Source of the DNA: an uncultured Ruminococcus sp.
GTDB taxonomy: Bacteria; Bacillota; Clostridia; Oscillospirales; Ruminococcaceae
Length of the DNA: 64,000 nucleotides
NCBI GenBank assembly: GCA_934474025.1
Contig: CAKSMF010000004.1
Coordinates: 1-64,000 of the forward strand
Direction of reading: 5' to 3'
Shown here: positions 1 to 8,042 of the stretch, in pieces
Layout: every line of letters begins with the position of its first letter
Numbering within the stretch: the first letter of the stretch is position 1
Position numbers and translations under genes: made by a program
The notes under the pieces: model-generated
Database searches by the model: none
Seen by the model: the letters and a program-made list of their open reading frames with translations, nothing else
Told to the model about the DNA's origin: nothing

Positions 1-188
1 TAAGGCGTTCTGTATTCATCTGTGGACTTAGTAAGGAATGCTTTAACTGTGTCCATATCTTTACGCATAGTAGAGCCAATTTCGCCTAATTCACTTATCC
101 ACTTGCTTGTAGCCTGCATAACGCTGTCTTTATCACGAGAGTCAAGAGATATGCCCTCACCAAAATATCTTGAATTTAACGCTAACAT
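1..188 (-). CDS. Unrecognised protein, partial (runs off the left edge)
   Basis: An open frame on the minus strand begins at ATG 188-186 and continues past base 1 without a stop, giving about 62 residues rich in charged and polar amino acids (for example SLDSRDKDSVMQAT and STMRKDMDTVKAFL). The frame is also open upstream of this ATG, to about base 230, so the gene may be truncated at its 5' end. No family is recognised. The helical, charged composition would suit a phage or plasmid structural or replication protein, but that is a guess. Confidence 0.45.
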   Translation of the reverse strand, partial: MLALNSRYFGEGISLDSRDKDSVMQATSKWISELGEIGSTMRKDMDTVKAFLTKSTDEYRTP

Positions 189-275
189 TTCATAGTAACG
201 CAAGTTATCAAACTTCCATACAAGTATTATTGTTGTAATTTAAATTAAATTACTATTAACAGAATATTATACCCA

Positions 276-330
276 GGTGTTGCAAGCATTTTTTTACGTG
301 CTTGCAACACCTTGCAACGCTTGCAACACC
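276..330. repeat. Inverted and direct repeat of a 12-bp unit
   Basis: GGTGTTGCAAGC (276-287) is followed by its exact inverted copy GCTTGCAACACC (300-311), and the same 12 bp recur directly at 319-330. The first pair forms a perfect hairpin with a T-rich loop. The third copy makes a direct repeat of period 19. It may be a terminator for the leftward gene, an operator, or a recombination end next to the decayed methyltransferase. Confidence 0.6.
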
Positions 331-388
331 AACTCTTTATGCAAAATGACGAATCACTTTTTAAACTTACGAACGTTTGTTTTATTGA

Positions 389-554
389 GTGCATGACGAA
401 CTCACAATGCCTCCTGAACTCCGTAAGAAATAAATACCAGCAGAACGACTTAGCAGTAATGAAAGCTTACGGTTTCGACAGGAAGATAACAGAGAGCAAA
501 TGTGTGGCAAAACTCATGAAACTCTATCAGAAACTTATAAATCAGCGGAAATAA
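389..554 (+). pseudogene. Remnant of a DNA methyltransferase C-terminus (MmeI-like)
   Basis: Two frames together spell the conserved tail of MmeI/type IIL-like adenine methyltransferases: HDELTMPPELRK at about 392-427, then YQQNDLAVMKAYGF and CVAKLMKLYQKLI up to the TAA at 552-554. A TAA at 431-433 and a shift of frame separate the two parts. No catalytic portion is present upstream in the window, so this is a decayed 3' end. A second, shorter copy of the same tail lies at 7820-7861, so the toxin-like locus between them is bracketed by two pieces of one gene. Identification rests on the recalled family consensus and is moderately sure. Confidence 0.6.
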
Positions 555-576
555 TTTTAGATTTTATTTGAATATA

Positions 577-605
577 TTGACAACTATTATTTTATATGTT
601 AAAAT
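577..605 (+). promoter_or_regulatory. Sigma-A promoter of the secreted VWA/metallopeptidase gene
   Basis: TTGACA (577-582) and TAAAAT (600-605) are separated by exactly 17 bp, 40 bp upstream of the start codon at 645. A strong ribosome site, AGGGAGGA, lies at 633-640. Confidence 0.8.
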
Positions 606-644
606 ATATGTAAATATATTTTCATATAATATAGGGAGGAATAT

Positions 645-2681
645 ATGAATTTAAAACCGAAATTAAAGAAAATCTTTTCAGGCACATTGAGTTTTGTTGT
701 GTTTAGCACTCTTTTGTCAAATTTTCCGGTGCAAGCAGACGATATCAATGAAAAATATCCTTATACCATGTTTGCTGCATCTGAAGAAGAAGGTGCTATT
801 ACCATTAATGCACCTAATGTATGCATTAATGGTAATATTGCTACAAATGATACTATTTCTTCTACTGCTGATAACTTTAATGTTAATGGAACAAAAACAG
901 AAAATGCTGGTGAAGCAATGATTTATTGTTCTCAGAAGCTGGATTATGCTTATTTTAAAGGGAATGATGTTGAAACTTATTCTGAGGATTATATATATGA
1001 GGATATGAATATAAATATCAATAATCCTATTGAAACAGATGGTAAAATGGAACTTACTGGCAACATTAATTTGACTGCCGGAATAAAAGCTTTTGAAAAT
1101 ATTGAATTAAACGGCGAAGTCGAGAATACCAATGAATCAGTAATATTTTCCGAAAGCGGAGATATTGTCATAGATACAACAAATCTCAATCTTAATGGAC
1201 TTGTTTATGCACCGGAAGGTTGTATAGATATAACTGCACAGAATCTCAATATGAATAATGTTATCATTATTGCGGATACAATAAAAATTGAATGTCCGAG
1301 TCTGAATGCTAATAACAATAATTCAATGGCAGAATTTATTGGAACAGATTCTGAATTGGATTTAGAAATTTATGCATTTGGCAATTATATTTCAGAAGCC
1401 AATGCTGTTGAAATTTTTTGGAATACTACTGTTCCAAAGGGAATTTTTGACGTTCAGATATCAGATGATAATTGCACATATACTTCAATTGGCACAGTAA
1501 ATGATGCGGACTCATTCAGTTTCATTATTTCCGAAGACTTTGATAAAAAATACATTAAAGTAGTTGAAACAACATATTATGGAGAAACTGGTGAATCCGT
1601 ACCATTCATAGTAACTAAATCGGAAGAAGGGTATTCTGTAGATTTTCTTGACAGTGATGGTGATGGACTAAATGACATTTTTGAATTAGAGATTGGTACT
1701 GATGTAAATAATCCTGATAGTGATGAAGATGGCTTGACGGATTATCAGGAAGTATATATTACAGGAACAGACCCGACAAAATATGATTCTGTTATTGAAG
1801 GTGTACGTGATGCAGATGTTGATTCCGATGAAGATGGGCTTGCAAATATATACGAAATAGAAAATGGAACTGATCCTCTTTCAAAAGATACAGATAATGA
1901 CGGGCTTACAGATTATGATGAAATTTTTATTTATAACACCAATCCTATTATTTCTGATACGGACGGAGATGGATTAGAAGACGGTGATGAACTGCATATT
2001 GGTGTTGACCCGACAAACCCCGAAACTTTTGGATTTCCAGATATTGAATATTCAATTCAGCAACAAATCACGGCTGACAGTGAATTGTTTTCTGAAATCA
2101 ATATTGAAGAAAATCCTTATGAACTTTCAATAGACTTGAAGGCCAATGGATATGCAGAAGGTAATCTATATGTTTCAGAAAGTGGATATTCATCTGTTAT
2201 TGATAATGAAGCAATGCTTGGTTTTAGTACTGACATTGAAATGAATGATATTTATAATCCTGAAAATATAGTATTAAAATATAAAATAAAAGATAATTAT
2301 ATTGATAATACACTTGGAATTTACTCTGATTATGAGGAGTTTCAAAGAATAAAACGTCTTAATGTCTTTAAATTCAATGAAGATACAAATATGCTTCTTC
2401 CTGTTGAGACAAAATTCGATATTGAAAATAATACTTTATATGCAGAAGTTGATGAATTTGGAACATATTGCATTATGGATATGGAAATTTGGTTAAATAG
2501 TATTGGTATAAATGTTCCAGAAGAATCTGTTTCTGAAGAAAATTCTATTTTAAAAAAGTCTTCTAACCAATCTACTTCATCATGGACTCTCGAATATACC
2601 AATGCTCCTATTGATTTAGTTTTTTTAATTGATTCATCTGGAAAATATAAAAATGAGTTTGAACAGGAAAAAATATTGTAA
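645..2681 (+). CDS. Secreted TSP3-repeat/VWA-like protein, N-terminal part of a frameshifted gene
   Basis: The 678-residue frame starts with a Sec signal peptide (LKPKLKK, hydrophobic core, cleavage near VQA-DD at about residue 32). A repetitive beta-rich region rich in Asn and Ile follows, then a fibronectin-like stretch, then several calcium-binding thrombospondin type 3 loops (DSDGDGLNDIFE, DSDEDGLTDYQE, DTDGDGLEDGDE; about residues 335-465). It ends with the start of a VWA domain, DLVFLIDSSGKY, whose MIDAS motif is imperfect because the second Ser of DxSxS is Lys. The frame stops just after an A6 run (2668-2673). Adding one A continues the VWA domain in frame into the next entry, so this is one gene of about 1280 codons (645-4486) broken by a single-base deletion, slippage or a sequencing error. 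The architecture matches surface or polymorphic-toxin carrier proteins of Clostridia. Confidence 0.8.
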   Translation: MNLKPKLKKIFSGTLSFVVFSTLLSNFPVQADDINEKYPYTMFAASEEEGAITINAPNVCINGNIATNDTISSTADNFNVNGTKTENAGEAMIYCSQKLDYAYFKGNDVETYSEDYIYEDMNININNPIETDGKMELTGNINLTAGIKAFENIELNGEVENTNESVIFSESGDIVIDTTNLNLNGLVYAPEGCIDITAQNLNMNNVIIIADTIKIECPSLNANNNNSMAEFIGTDSELDLEIYAFGNYISEANAVEIFWNTTVPKGIFDVQISDDNCTYTSIGTVNDADSFSFIISEDFDKKYIKVVETTYYGETGESVPFIVTKSEEGYSVDFLDSDGDGLNDIFELEIGTDVNNPDSDEDGLTDYQEVYITGTDPTKYDSVIEGVRDADVDSDEDGLANIYEIENGTDPLSKDTDNDGLTDYDEIFIYNTNPIISDTDGDGLEDGDELHIGVDPTNPETFGFPDIEYSIQQQITADSELFSEINIEENPYELSIDLKANGYAEGNLYVSESGYSSVIDNEAMLGFSTDIEMNDIYNPENIVLKYKIKDNYIDNTLGIYSDYEEFQRIKRLNVFKFNEDTNMLLPVETKFDIENNTLYAEVDEFGTYCIMDMEIWLNSIGINVPEESVSEENSILKKSSNQSTSSWTLEYTNAPIDLVFLIDSSGKYKNEFEQEKIL

Positions 2682-2821
2682 TAAATTTTTGTAAATATGT
2701 ATTTGATAATTATAATAATATAAGAGTACATATTATTATATCTACCAGTTATTCATCTGACATAATTAATTCAAATAATGGTATTAATTGGTTTACAAGC
2801 TATGATGAAGTAAAAACAGCA

Positions 2822-4486
2822 TTGAACAGCATTAATTATACGTATGATAATTCTACATTGGAATCAAATAATAAATTCACCAAAGTATTGAATGATGTTA
2901 CTTTAAGGAATGGTTCTGATATATTCATTTATTCTTTATATAATCATGGTTATTTCCAAAGTAGTAATAGTGATTTGGGTTCATTGGCATTTTGTAAAAT
3001 GAATATTGGCGTATATTCTGAAATTTTGCCTAAAGGCTGGTATTATAAAGATTTAAATTACCAAAAAGATGTAGAAACTGCAATAAACAACAATAATGGA
3101 TTATTTATTGAACTTGATGAAAATACATTGCATTCTATCATAAGTAATTTTAATGAAAATCTTTCACCAGTTCGTCCTGTTTATGAAATTCTTTTACCTA
3201 CAAATTGGAAAAAAATTACACTTAGTGGTGAACTTAGTCCGACAAATAATATTGATACGGACGGAGATTCTCTTACTGACTGGCAAGAAGTTGATACTTC
3301 CCGTCTTATATGGAATGAGGACGGAAGCTTTGAAATACCAACATTAAGCGTTGTTGATATTGTTTCGACTATGTCAAGATATCAGGATGCAAAATATAAT
3401 TATTTATTTGAAAAAGCTCCGAAACAACGATTTTTACCAATTATATCAGACCCAACAATGAAAGATTCAGATAACGATGGTATTTTAGACTCTGATGAAT
3501 ATATTAATCTCACAACAGACAGCAGATATGATAATCTTAATCCTTTAAAAGAAGATACTCTTGAAACTTTATATCCTGAACTAACCCGAAATAGCAAGAC
3601 TAATGTTGATACTAATCCTATATATCTTGATATATGTAAAAACACAATATGTATATATGTAAACTATAGACTTAATAATAAATCATATGAATTATCTAAT
3701 ATCATAGATCCAAATTCAACTGAATATTACACTAATGAAGAAATTATTATAAAATCAATTGAAGATAAATGGAATACTAAAATTCAAGGAAATATATTTG
3801 ATTTTTATCCAGGAATGTATATTGAAATAAAAATAGGTTTAGTAAAAGTTACTAAAGGAAAATATGTCGAATTTATTGTAGGTGATAATGGTATAAATAA
3901 TACTTCATGTGAACCAAGTGGAAATTGGATTACCAGTAATATAAAATATATTAAATTATTTATAAAAGATATAAATGGGAAATATTTACAGGAAGCTAAT
4001 CGATTGGCTGCACCTGCACATGAATTAGGACATGCGTTAGGTTTAAGTGATGTTTATGGATATCCAAAAGATGTCAATCGTAGACTACAACCTGTGATAT
4101 ATGATATTTCTAAAACTACTCAAAATGAGATATGGTATAAAGATGACAGAAAAAATACGGATGGTGATTTAATGTTCAGTTTCGGATTATTAAGACCTAA
4201 CGATATAGAAATGATTTTACAAGCATATTGTGATAACCAAAAACAATATTTCAACCCAGAATTTAATAAAGAAAATGAAGTTTCCAAAGCTATAAAAGAA
4301 AATCATGATAATGTATATTTGGATAGATACAATAAAGAATTTATTATTTATGATTTAGAATCAAGAATAACTACCTCAATAGGAGATGTATATGCGTATC
4401 AGAAATATTTGAACGACAATTATGGAATAAATATAACTATAGCCCAGTTAGAAGAAGTATATGGTAAAAATAATATAACTTCATAA
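2822..4486 (+). CDS. C-terminal part: VWA remainder, TSP3 loops and HExxH metallopeptidase (toxin-like)
   Basis: This 554-residue frame (nominal TTG start 2822) is really the continuation of the preceding gene. The frame is open back to about 2670 and reads NYNNIRVHIIIS and NGINWFTSYDEV, completing the VWA fold. Two more TSP3 loops follow (DTDGDSLTDWQE, DSDNDGILDSDE). The C-terminal 280 residues carry the zinc motif HELGHALGLSD at 4019-4051 and, about 50 residues on, LMFSFG, which suits a metzincin-type Met-turn. HExxHxxGxxD, with Asp as third ligand, is known in snapalysin-like peptidases. The protein would be secreted or surface-bound. Fragments of its last 39-125 residues are duplicated downstream before paralogous membrane proteins, as in polymorphic toxin loci. 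The peptidase call is firm by motif; the toxin role is inference. Confidence 0.75.
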   Translation: MNSINYTYDNSTLESNNKFTKVLNDVTLRNGSDIFIYSLYNHGYFQSSNSDLGSLAFCKMNIGVYSEILPKGWYYKDLNYQKDVETAINNNNGLFIELDENTLHSIISNFNENLSPVRPVYEILLPTNWKKITLSGELSPTNNIDTDGDSLTDWQEVDTSRLIWNEDGSFEIPTLSVVDIVSTMSRYQDAKYNYLFEKAPKQRFLPIISDPTMKDSDNDGILDSDEYINLTTDSRYDNLNPLKEDTLETLYPELTRNSKTNVDTNPIYLDICKNTICIYVNYRLNNKSYELSNIIDPNSTEYYTNEEIIIKSIEDKWNTKIQGNIFDFYPGMYIEIKIGLVKVTKGKYVEFIVGDNGINNTSCEPSGNWITSNIKYIKLFIKDINGKYLQEANRLAAPAHELGHALGLSDVYGYPKDVNRRLQPVIYDISKTTQNEIWYKDDRKNTDGDLMFSFGLLRPNDIEMILQAYCDNQKQYFNPEFNKENEVSKAIKENHDNVYLDRYNKEFIIYDLESRITTSIGDVYAYQKYLNDNYGINITIAQLEEVYGKNNITS

Positions 4487-4500
4487 TTAAGAGGATATAT

Positions 4501-4974
4501 ATGAAGAAAAAGATAAAAATGATAATATCTATAATTATGGTGCTATTTATAATACAATATTTTATATATAAAAAAAATACTAATGATATTGAAAAAATTA
4601 ACTTTAATGATATTCAAAGCATTAAAATAGAGTCAACATGCGGATATTTATCACCTACTTATATATATATAATTAACTTTTTCGATAATTCTATTATGCA
4701 TAAAATAGAAGATAGTAACGAAAGTGAAAAATTTTATACAGAATTTAATAATAAAGATTTAGAATTTTTTATGAATAAAGCAAATTTATATGGTTTTTTT
4801 CATTGGAATGAATCATATAACAATCCATATGTTGATGATGGAAAAAGTATTAATATTCATATAAATTTTAAAGATGGTTCTATTAAAGAAACATATTGTT
4901 ACGCAGATTTTCCGCTTACTTATGACCTAATGGCAGATGTTTTCTATGAAGCTTTTGGATATCACATTCTTTAG
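4501..4974 (+). CDS. Membrane-anchored paralog 1, candidate immunity protein
   Basis: 157 residues, starting 14 bp after the peptidase stop with the ribosome site AAGAGGA. The N-terminus is a Lys-rich stub plus one transmembrane helix (about residues 5-24), predicting a membrane-anchored protein with its main domain outside. The extracytoplasmic domain shares conserved blocks with three downstream paralogs: EFFMNKANLYGFFHWNESY, INFKDGSIKETYCY and a C-terminal VFYEAFG. No known family is recognised. Its position directly after a secreted peptidase-type effector, its duplication together with pieces of that effector, and the membrane anchor all suit an immunity protein or inhibitor. This is inference. 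The last 96 bp of the gene and its flank are identical to paralog 4. Confidence 0.7.
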   Translation: MKKKIKMIISIIMVLFIIQYFIYKKNTNDIEKINFNDIQSIKIESTCGYLSPTYIYIINFFDNSIMHKIEDSNESEKFYTEFNNKDLEFFMNKANLYGFFHWNESYNNPYVDDGKSINIHINFKDGSIKETYCYADFPLTYDLMADVFYEAFGYHIL

Positions 4975-5030
4975 AATTTTTGTTTATTCATTATAATTTA
5001 GAATAATAAGAAAGAAACGGTGTGGCTTGT

Positions 5031-5606
5031 ATGGTGAAAATTAAAGAAATAATAAAAATTATAATAGCTTTAATTCCTTTAGGAATAATAGCATGTGAAT
5101 TTGTTGTATCATTGGGAATATCTTATATATCTGACAAATTCAAACCTAAAGAACCTAAAGAATATAATCCAAGAGAATGGAAATCAGATGATCAACCCTA
5201 TGGAGAAGAAATAATGCTTAATGTTCTTAAATGTTTTGATGAACATGATAAAGAAGCACTGAAAAATATGTTTTCTAAAAAAGCTCAATCAGCGTATAAT
5301 TTTGAAAAACAAATTAATCAAGCAATAGATTTATATGACGGTAAATCTGTTTCACATGATAAAATATATTGTAATGCACAAGGATCACATTTCAATATAG
5401 ATCACTATGAATATAAATCAGTATTAATTGAAACAAAGAATATAGTCACTGATACAGGTAAAACTTATCCTAAGATTGAATTGACATATGTTCTTGTATC
5501 TGATAAAAATCCGTCTGAAATAGGGATTGTAGCTATATATTTTAGTGATAAACATGGAGATGTTATTTTTCGTATTTTTGATGATTCTAATATAGGATTC
5601 ACATAA
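5031..5606 (+). CDS. Membrane-anchored DUF5104-like protein
   Basis: About 191 residues with an N-terminal transmembrane helix (IIIALIPLGIIACEFVVSLG) followed by a soluble domain (VLKCFDEHDKEALKNMFS and later YVLVSDKNPSEIGIVAIYFS). The layout resembles DUF5104, a family of small NTF2-like extracytoplasmic proteins often found among immunity-type genes. ATG 5031 is chosen; GTG 5022 in the same frame is possible, and neither has a strong ribosome site. It is unrelated to the four paralogs around it, and its stop abuts a duplicated peptidase fragment at 5608. It may be a second kind of immunity protein that came with that fragment. Confidence 0.6.
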   Translation: MVKIKEIIKIIIALIPLGIIACEFVVSLGISYISDKFKPKEPKEYNPREWKSDDQPYGEEIMLNVLKCFDEHDKEALKNMFSKKAQSAYNFEKQINQAIDLYDGKSVSHDKIYCNAQGSHFNIDHYEYKSVLIETKNIVTDTGKTYPKIELTYVLVSDKNPSEIGIVAIYFSDKHGDVIFRIFDDSNIGFT

Positions 5607-5607
5607 T

Positions 5608-5982
5608 AAAACTATTCAAAATGAGATATGGTATACAGAAAGCGGTAATAATCCAGATGGTGATTTAATGTTCAGTTTTGGATTATTAAGACCTAATGAT
5701 ATAGAAATGATTTTACAAGCATATTGTGATAACCAAAAACAATATTTCAAACCAGAATTTGATAAAGAAAATGAAGTTTCCAAAGCAATAAAAGAAAATA
5801 ACAACAATATATATTTAGATAAATATAATAAAGAATTTGTTATTTATGATGTAGAATCAAGAACGACTAATTCAATAGGAGATGCATATGCATACCAGAC
5901 ATATTTGAAAGATAATTATGGAATAAATATAGATATATCAGATTTAGAACAAGTTTATGGAAAAAATAATATAGTTTCATAA
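5608..5982 (+). pseudogene. Duplicated C-terminal fragment of the metallopeptidase (fragment 2)
   Basis: The frame begins directly after the preceding stop codon and reads TIQNEIWYTES, GDLMFSFGLLRPNDIEM and so on to VYGKNNIVS. This matches the last 125 or so residues of the peptidase at 2822-4486 with scattered substitutions. It contains the Met-turn-like LMFSFG but lacks the HELGH motif, so it cannot be an active enzyme. An internal ATG at 5668 could start a 104-residue product, but the unit looks like a silent toxin-tip cassette travelling with the next immunity-like gene. Confidence 0.75.
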
Positions 5983-5996
5983 TTAAAGGAGTACAT

Positions 5997-6491
5997 ATGC
6001 AGAAAAAGAAAAAAACATTAATATTTATAATATTCCTGATTTTAATTATTATAAGTGCATCATTATTTGTTATAAAATATTCTATATATAATAAAAATTC
6101 TAATGATATTAAAAATATTAGTTTAAATGATATTGAAAATATAGAAATAGTTGTGGCTGGCGGCTATCCTCCAGTCACATACAGATATAAAATAGATTTT
6201 TTAAATAAGTCTATTCTGCATGAAATAGATGATTATGATAAAAATGAAACTTTTTACACGGATTTTACTGATAAAGATGCTGAATATTTTATAGAAAAAG
6301 CTAATTTATATGTTTTTTTTTATTGGAATGAATCGTATGAAACGCCAAATGTTGAAGATGGTACAGCTGTAAATATTTACATTAATTTCAAAGATGGTTC
6401 AGTTAAGAAAACACTTTGTTATGAGGCTTATCCTCCTAATTATGATGAGATGGCAGAAGTTTTTTATGAAGCTTTTGGATTAATTATTTAA
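5997..6491 (+). CDS. Membrane-anchored paralog 2, candidate immunity protein
   Basis: 164 residues with a Lys-rich start (MQKKKKTLIF) and one transmembrane helix (about residues 6-26). A domain homologous to paralogs 1, 3 and 4 follows: YFIEKANLYVFFYWNESYE, INFKDGSVKKTLCY, MAEVFYEAFGLII. It lies 14 bp after a duplicated peptidase fragment and has the ribosome site AAAGGAG. Its 3' end is nearly identical in DNA to that of paralog 3, suggesting recent duplication or gene conversion. The immunity or inhibitor role is inferred from context only. Confidence 0.7.
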   Translation: MQKKKKTLIFIIFLILIIISASLFVIKYSIYNKNSNDIKNISLNDIENIEIVVAGGYPPVTYRYKIDFLNKSILHEIDDYDKNETFYTDFTDKDAEYFIEKANLYVFFYWNESYETPNVEDGTAVNIYINFKDGSVKKTLCYEAYPPNYDEMAEVFYEAFGLII

Positions 6492-6526
6492 ATTCTTATT
6501 TATTAATTATATTCAAAATTAAAAAA

Positions 6527-6643
6527 ACTACCTCAATAGGAGATGCATATGCATACCAGACATATTTGAACGACAATTATGGAATAAATATAACTATAAC
6601 CCAGTTAGAAGAAGTATATGGTAAAAATAATATAACTTCATAA
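6527..6643 (+). pseudogene. Duplicated extreme C-terminus of the metallopeptidase (fragment 3)
   Basis: The 38 codons before the TAA at 6641-6643 (TTSIGDAYAYQTYLNDNYG ... VYGKNNITS) match the last residues of the peptidase gene, including its stop and the ribosome site that follows. There is no start codon or catalytic part. The unit consists of the toxin 3' end plus the downstream gene, showing that the duplication block was the 3' tip with its partner. Confidence 0.8.
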
Positions 6644-6657
6644 TTAAGGGGATATAT

Positions 6658-7140
6658 ATGAAGAAAAAAATAACAATATGCATATTATTTATAATTGTAT
6701 TATTATTTGCTATAAAATATTTCGTATATAAAAAAAATACCAATGATATTGAAAATATTAATATAATTGATATTGAAAATATTAAAAGTATTGAAATATC
6801 AGTGGAATATGGTTACCCTCATTCTATATACAGTTATAAAATCGATTTTTTTAACAGTTCAATTTTACATGAAATTGAAAGTTATGATAAAAGTGAAAAT
6901 TTTTATACAGATTTTACTTACCAAGAAGCTGAATTTTTTGTAGAAAAAGCTAATCAATATGGCTTTTTCAATTGGGAAGAATCATATGACAATCCAAATA
7001 TTGAAGATGGTGAAGGTATAGATATTTTCATTAATTTTAAAGATGGTTCTATTAAGGAAACACTTTGCTATAACGCTTATCCTCCTAATTATGATGAGAT
7101 GGCAGAAGTTTTTTATGAAGCTTTTGGATTAATTATTTAA
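6658..7140 (+). CDS. Membrane-anchored paralog 3, candidate immunity protein
   Basis: 160 residues with a transmembrane helix near the start (ITICILFIIVLLFAIKYFV) and the conserved paralog domain: FFVEKANQYGFFNWEESYD, INFKDGSIKETLCY, YDEMAEVFYEAFGLII. It sits 14 bp after peptidase fragment 3, with ribosome site AAGGGGA. The repeated motif DIENIKSIEIS after the helix is shared with its neighbours. It is the closest relative of paralog 2 at its C-terminus. The immunity role is inferred. Confidence 0.7.
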   Translation: MKKKITICILFIIVLLFAIKYFVYKKNTNDIENINIIDIENIKSIEISVEYGYPHSIYSYKIDFFNSSILHEIESYDKSENFYTDFTYQEAEFFVEKANQYGFFNWEESYDNPNIEDGEGIDIFINFKDGSIKETLCYNAYPPNYDEMAEVFYEAFGLII

Positions 7141-7174
7141 ATTCTTACTTATTAATTATATTCAAAATTAAAAA

Positions 7175-7291
7175 ACTACCTCAATAGGAGATGCATATGC
7201 ATATCAGACATACTTGAAGGATAATTATGTAATAAATATAACTGTAACTCAATTAGAAGAAGTATATGGTAAAAATAATATAACTTCATAA
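7175..7291 (+). pseudogene. Duplicated extreme C-terminus of the metallopeptidase (fragment 4)
   Basis: The 38 codons ending in TAA 7289-7291 repeat the peptidase tip once more (TTSIGDAYAYQTYLKDNYV ... VYGKNNITS). The sequence just upstream, from the 3' end of paralog 3, is nearly identical to that upstream of fragment 3, so the repeat unit is about 650 bp long. Confidence 0.8.
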
Positions 7292-7305
7292 TTAAGGGGA
7301 TACCT

Positions 7306-7794
7306 ATGAAGAAAAAGAAAAAAACAATTATATTTATAACATTTTTAATTATAATTATATTAATCTTTACTATTTTTGGTATAAGATATTTCACATATAA
7401 AAAAAATATTGATGATATAAAAAAAATTGAAATATCTACATATAAAGGATATTTATCTTCCTCAGATAAATATATTATTGACTTTGATAAAAATTTAGTT
7501 ACATATAATTATACATATTTTAATCAACCTAATGAAGATAATCAGTATTCCAGTAGAAATTTTACAAAAGAAGATGCTGAATATTTTATAGAAAAAGCTA
7601 ATTTATATGGCTTTTTTAACTGGAAAGAATCTTATAAGACAAAAAATGGAGGATCCGATTTACCATATACCCATATTTACATTACATTTAAAGATGGTTC
7701 TATTCAAGAGATATATTGTTACGCAGATTTTCCGCTTACTTATGACCTAATGGCAGATGTTTTCTATGAAGCTTTTGGATATCACATTCTTTAG
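7306..7794 (+). CDS. Membrane-anchored paralog 4, divergent candidate immunity protein
   Basis: 162 residues, Lys-rich start, one transmembrane helix (about residues 6-27) and the conserved EDAEYFIEKANLYGFFNWKE block. The middle (residues 40-85) differs strongly from the other three paralogs. The C-terminus (YCYADFPLTYDLMADVFYEA) is identical to paralog 1, and the shared DNA run of 96 bp crosses the stop codon. This mosaic points to recombination between array members. Function is inferred as for the other paralogs. Confidence 0.7.
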   Translation: MKKKKKTIIFITFLIIIILIFTIFGIRYFTYKKNIDDIKKIEISTYKGYLSSSDKYIIDFDKNLVTYNYTYFNQPNEDNQYSSRNFTKEDAEYFIEKANLYGFFNWKESYKTKNGGSDLPYTHIYITFKDGSIQEIYCYADFPLTYDLMADVFYEAFGYHIL

Positions 7795-7819
7795 AATTTT
7801 TGTTTATTAAAATCACAAA

Positions 7820-7861
7820 GAGCTTATGAAAATGTATCAGAAACTCATAGGGCGAAAATAA
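7820..7861 (+). pseudogene. Second remnant of the DNA methyltransferase tail
   Basis: The last codons before TAA 7859-7861 read ELMKMYQKLIGRK, the same extreme C-terminus as the methyltransferase remnant ending at 554 (KLMKLYQKLINQRK). Nothing else of the gene survives here. The two copies flank the whole toxin/immunity-like locus. Confidence 0.5.
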
Positions 7862-7920
7862 TTTCTGAAATACGTGTATTACACGTGAATACACTTTATT
7901 GTATTGCAATACATCATACA

Positions 7921-7957
7921 AACCGCCTGCCAGTTATAAAGCTGATAGGCGGTTTTT
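7921..7957 (+). terminator. Rho-independent terminator
   Basis: AACCGCCT pairs with AGGCGGTT around a short internal loop and is followed by TTTTT. Just upstream are two perfect palindromes, ACGTGTA-T-TACACGT (7872-7886) and TGTATTGCAATACA (7900-7913), of unknown role. Confidence 0.75.
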
Positions 7958-7991
7958 CAAGATAAAACCATATATTTTTTCAGTTTGACTA

Positions 7992-8025
7992 TTGACAAAA
8001 CCAAAAATTATAGTACAATGTACTA
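7992..8025 (+). promoter_or_regulatory. Promoter and palindromic operator of the relBE-like pair
   Basis: TTGACA (7992-7997) and TACAAT (8014-8019) are 16 bp apart. The perfect palindrome TAGTACA-A-TGTACTA (8011-8025) overlaps the -10 box, a usual place for autoregulation by a RelB-type antitoxin. Confidence 0.7.
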
Positions 8026-8042
8026 TGAAAGGAGTTGAGAAT

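Noticed and set aside
5022..5030. GTG 5022 as the start of the DUF5104-like gene
   Set aside because: It adds only three residues before an ATG and has no better ribosome site, so ATG 5031 was preferred. The choice is not certain.
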